Assembly: GCF_039614725.1 (NCBI RefSeq)
Contig: NZ_CP154859.1
Coordinates: forward strand, 3,038,001 to 3,102,000
Source of the DNA: Thauera sp. JM12B12
GTDB taxonomy: Bacteria; Pseudomonadota; Gammaproteobacteria; Burkholderiales; Rhodocyclaceae
Length of the DNA: 64,000 bases
Direction: 5' to 3'
Part shown: positions 62,636 to 64,000 of the stretch, piece by piece
Layout of the letters: each line of letters starts with the position of its first letter
Numbering within the stretch: position 1 is the first letter of the stretch
Translations under genes and position numbers: made by a program
The notes under the pieces: model-generated
The model's input: the letters and a program-made list of their open reading frames with translations, nothing else
The model's database searches: none
Told to the model about the DNA's origin: nothing

Positions 62636-64000
62636 ATGACCGGACGCCCCGCCCCCGGCCCAACGCCCGCCGGCACGCCCCGCCTCGTGCTGAAGGGGGT
62701 CAGTAAGGTCTATCCGACCGTGGTCGCCAACGACCAGGTCGACCTGGCGGTGCAGCCGGGCGAGATCCGCGCCATCCTGGGCGAGAACGGCGCCGGCAAG
62801 TCGACGCTGATGAAGATCATCTACGGCGTCACCCGCCCGAGCGCGGGACAGCTCTTCTGGGAAGGCGAGCAGCTCGAGGTCGAGAATCCGGCGCACGCGC
62901 GCAGCCTGGGCATCGGCATGGTGTTCCAGCACTTCTCGCTGTTCGAGACGCTCACGGTGGTGGAAAACGTCGCGCTCGCCCTGCCCGGCACGCCGGCGCT
63001 GGACGAACTGGCGCAGCGCATCACCGAGGTCTCCGAGCGCTACGGCCTGCCGGTCGATCCGCGCCGCCACATCCACGCGCTGTCGGTGGGCGAGCGCCAG
63101 CGCGTCGAGATCATCCGCTGCCTGCTGCAGAACCCGCGCCTCCTGATCATGGACGAGCCGACCTCGGTGCTCACCCCGCAGGCGGTGCGCACGCTGTTCG
63201 AGACCCTGCGCCAGCTCGCCGCCGAGGGCTGCTCGATCCTCTACATCAGCCACAAGCTCGACGAGATCCAGGCGCTCTGCCACACCGCCACCGTGCTGCG
63301 CGGCGGCAAGGTCACCGGCGAATGCATCCCGGCGCAGGAGACCCCGGCGTCGATGGCGCGGCTGATGATCGGCAAGGACCTGCCGCACTGCGAGCATGGC
63401 GCGGCCAAGGCCGACGGCGAGCTGCGGCTGCGCCTGGCGGGCCTGTCGCATGCGTCGGACGACCCCTTCGGCACCGACCTCAAGGACATCCACCTCGACG
63501 TGCGCGCCGGCGAGATCGTCGGCATCGCCGGCGTGTCGGGCAACGGCCAGCAGGAACTGCTGCGCGCGATTTCCGGCGAGGAGCCGTTGAGCGAGCGATT
63601 CCCGGTGCAGATCTGCGGGGTCGAGGCCGGCCGGCTCAGCCCCGGGCAGCGCCGCAGGCTGGGGCTCGCCTTCGTGCCCGAGGAGCGCCTGGGCCGCGGC
63701 GCGGTGCCGGGCATGTCGCTCGCCGACAATGCGCTGCTCACCGCCGCGCACAACCAGCACATGGTGGCCGGTGGCTTCCTGCGCTTCGGGCGCGCGCGCG
63801 ACTTCGCCCAGCGCTGCATCGAGGCCTTCAACGTCAAGTGCGGCGGCCCGGGCGCGGCGGCCAAGTCGCTGTCGGGCGGCAACCTGCAGAAGTTCATCGT
63901 CGGCCGCGAGATCCTGCAGGCGCCGCAGCTGCTGGTGTGCGCCCAGCCCACCTGGGGCGTCGACGTGGGCGCGGCCGCCTTCATCCGCCAGGCGCTGATC
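62636..64000 (+). CDS. Double-domain ABC transporter ATPase, nucleoside/BMP type (truncated by window end)
   Basis: The visible 455 residues form an ATPase with two nucleotide-binding domains, of the type that works with two permeases and a BMP-family lipoprotein to import nucleosides or purines. Domain 1 is catalytic-looking: Walker A GENGAGKST, signature LSVGERQRVE, Walker B LLIMDEPTSVL. Domain 2 has a degenerate Walker A (GVSGNGQQELL) and Walker B (LLVCAQPTWGVD) with signature LSGGNLQKFIVGRE, as is usual in this family. The gene runs off the window, so its end and partner genes are not seen. Confidence 0.85.
   Translation, partial: MTGRPAPGPTPAGTPRLVLKGVSKVYPTVVANDQVDLAVQPGEIRAILGENGAGKSTLMKIIYGVTRPSAGQLFWEGEQLEVENPAHARSLGIGMVFQHFSLFETLTVVENVALALPGTPALDELAQRITEVSERYGLPVDPRRHIHALSVGERQRVEIIRCLLQNPRLLIMDEPTSVLTPQAVRTLFETLRQLAAEGCSILYISHKLDEIQALCHTATVLRGGKVTGECIPAQETPASMARLMIGKDLPHCEHGAAKADGELRLRLAGLSHASDDPFGTDLKDIHLDVRAGEIVGIAGVSGNGQQELLRAISGEEPLSERFPVQICGVEAGRLSPGQRRRLGLAFVPEERLGRGAVPGMSLADNALLTAAHNQHMVAGGFLRFGRARDFAQRCIEAFNVKCGGPGAAAKSLSGGNLQKFIVGREILQAPQLLVCAQPTWGVDVGAAAFIRQALI

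Overview
This is a 64 kb stretch of GC-rich (roughly two thirds G+C) chromosomal DNA from a flagellated, respiratory Gram-negative bacterium. The gene content (flhDC master regulator, Rnf complex followed by nth and a DUF1841 gene, CheV proteins, class II ribonucleotide reductase NrdJ, GreB, tetrathionate reductase) and the REP-type repeats fit a betaproteobacterium of the Rhodocyclales (Thauera/Azoarcus type). That assignment is inference, because no rRNA or tRNA gene lies in the window. No integrase, prophage, CRISPR array or plasmid function was seen.

Layout. 0-2.5 kb: tRNA pseudouridine synthase (truC), a gene-free stretch with an inverted pair of ~70-bp repeats, and transaldolase. 2.5-13 kb, minus strand: a motility block transcribed flhD-flhC, terminator, motA-motB-cheV-cheV-cheY-cheZ-cheA, preceded by an HDOD/pseudo-receiver/GGDEF regulator. 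13-22 kb, plus strand: Nudix hydrolase, rnfABCDGE, nth, DUF1841 and a class V aminotransferase. 21.6-25.3 kb: copper island with copA-cueR under a typical CueR promoter with a 19-bp spacer, and a divergent DUF411 periplasmic protein. 25.3-30.6 kb: an RlmN/Cfr-family radical SAM enzyme, moxR, an EAL-like/HDOD protein, a CoxE-like VWA protein and a MarR regulator. 30.7-37 kb: a ClC chloride transporter and a branched-chain amino-acid ABC transporter (livG-livF-binding protein-livH-livM). 37-42.7 kb: htpG with a near-perfect sigma-32 promoter, greB, a DUF465 protein, a hydrolase, a DUF2189 membrane protein and an EEP-family phosphatase. 42.8-50.4 kb: a complete tetrathionate respiration locus, with ttrS-ttrR converging on ttrB-ttrC-ttrA. 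50.6-55.6 kb: zinc-type CDF exporter, an HDOD protein and nrdJ preceded by two helically phased NrdR boxes. 55.7-62.3 kb: accessory cell-envelope genes of unknown function. 62.6 kb to the end: an ABC ATPase of the nucleoside-uptake type, cut by the window edge.

The best candidate for something undescribed is 55.7-60.5 kb. It holds four minus-strand genes for exported proteins: a fusion of three outer-membrane beta-barrels in one 865-residue chain, a 382-residue secreted protein with a Gly/Lys-rich linker, a His/Gly/Lys-rich small protein, and a small protein made of a poly-Gly run plus a tandem TRDQ tetrapeptide repeat encoded by 12-bp DNA repeats. Next to it are two paralogous zinc-ribbon membrane proteins (one with Sel1 repeats) and a secreted protein built from two copies of a PTG...EQGW motif. 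No function can be assigned to these from sequence alone.
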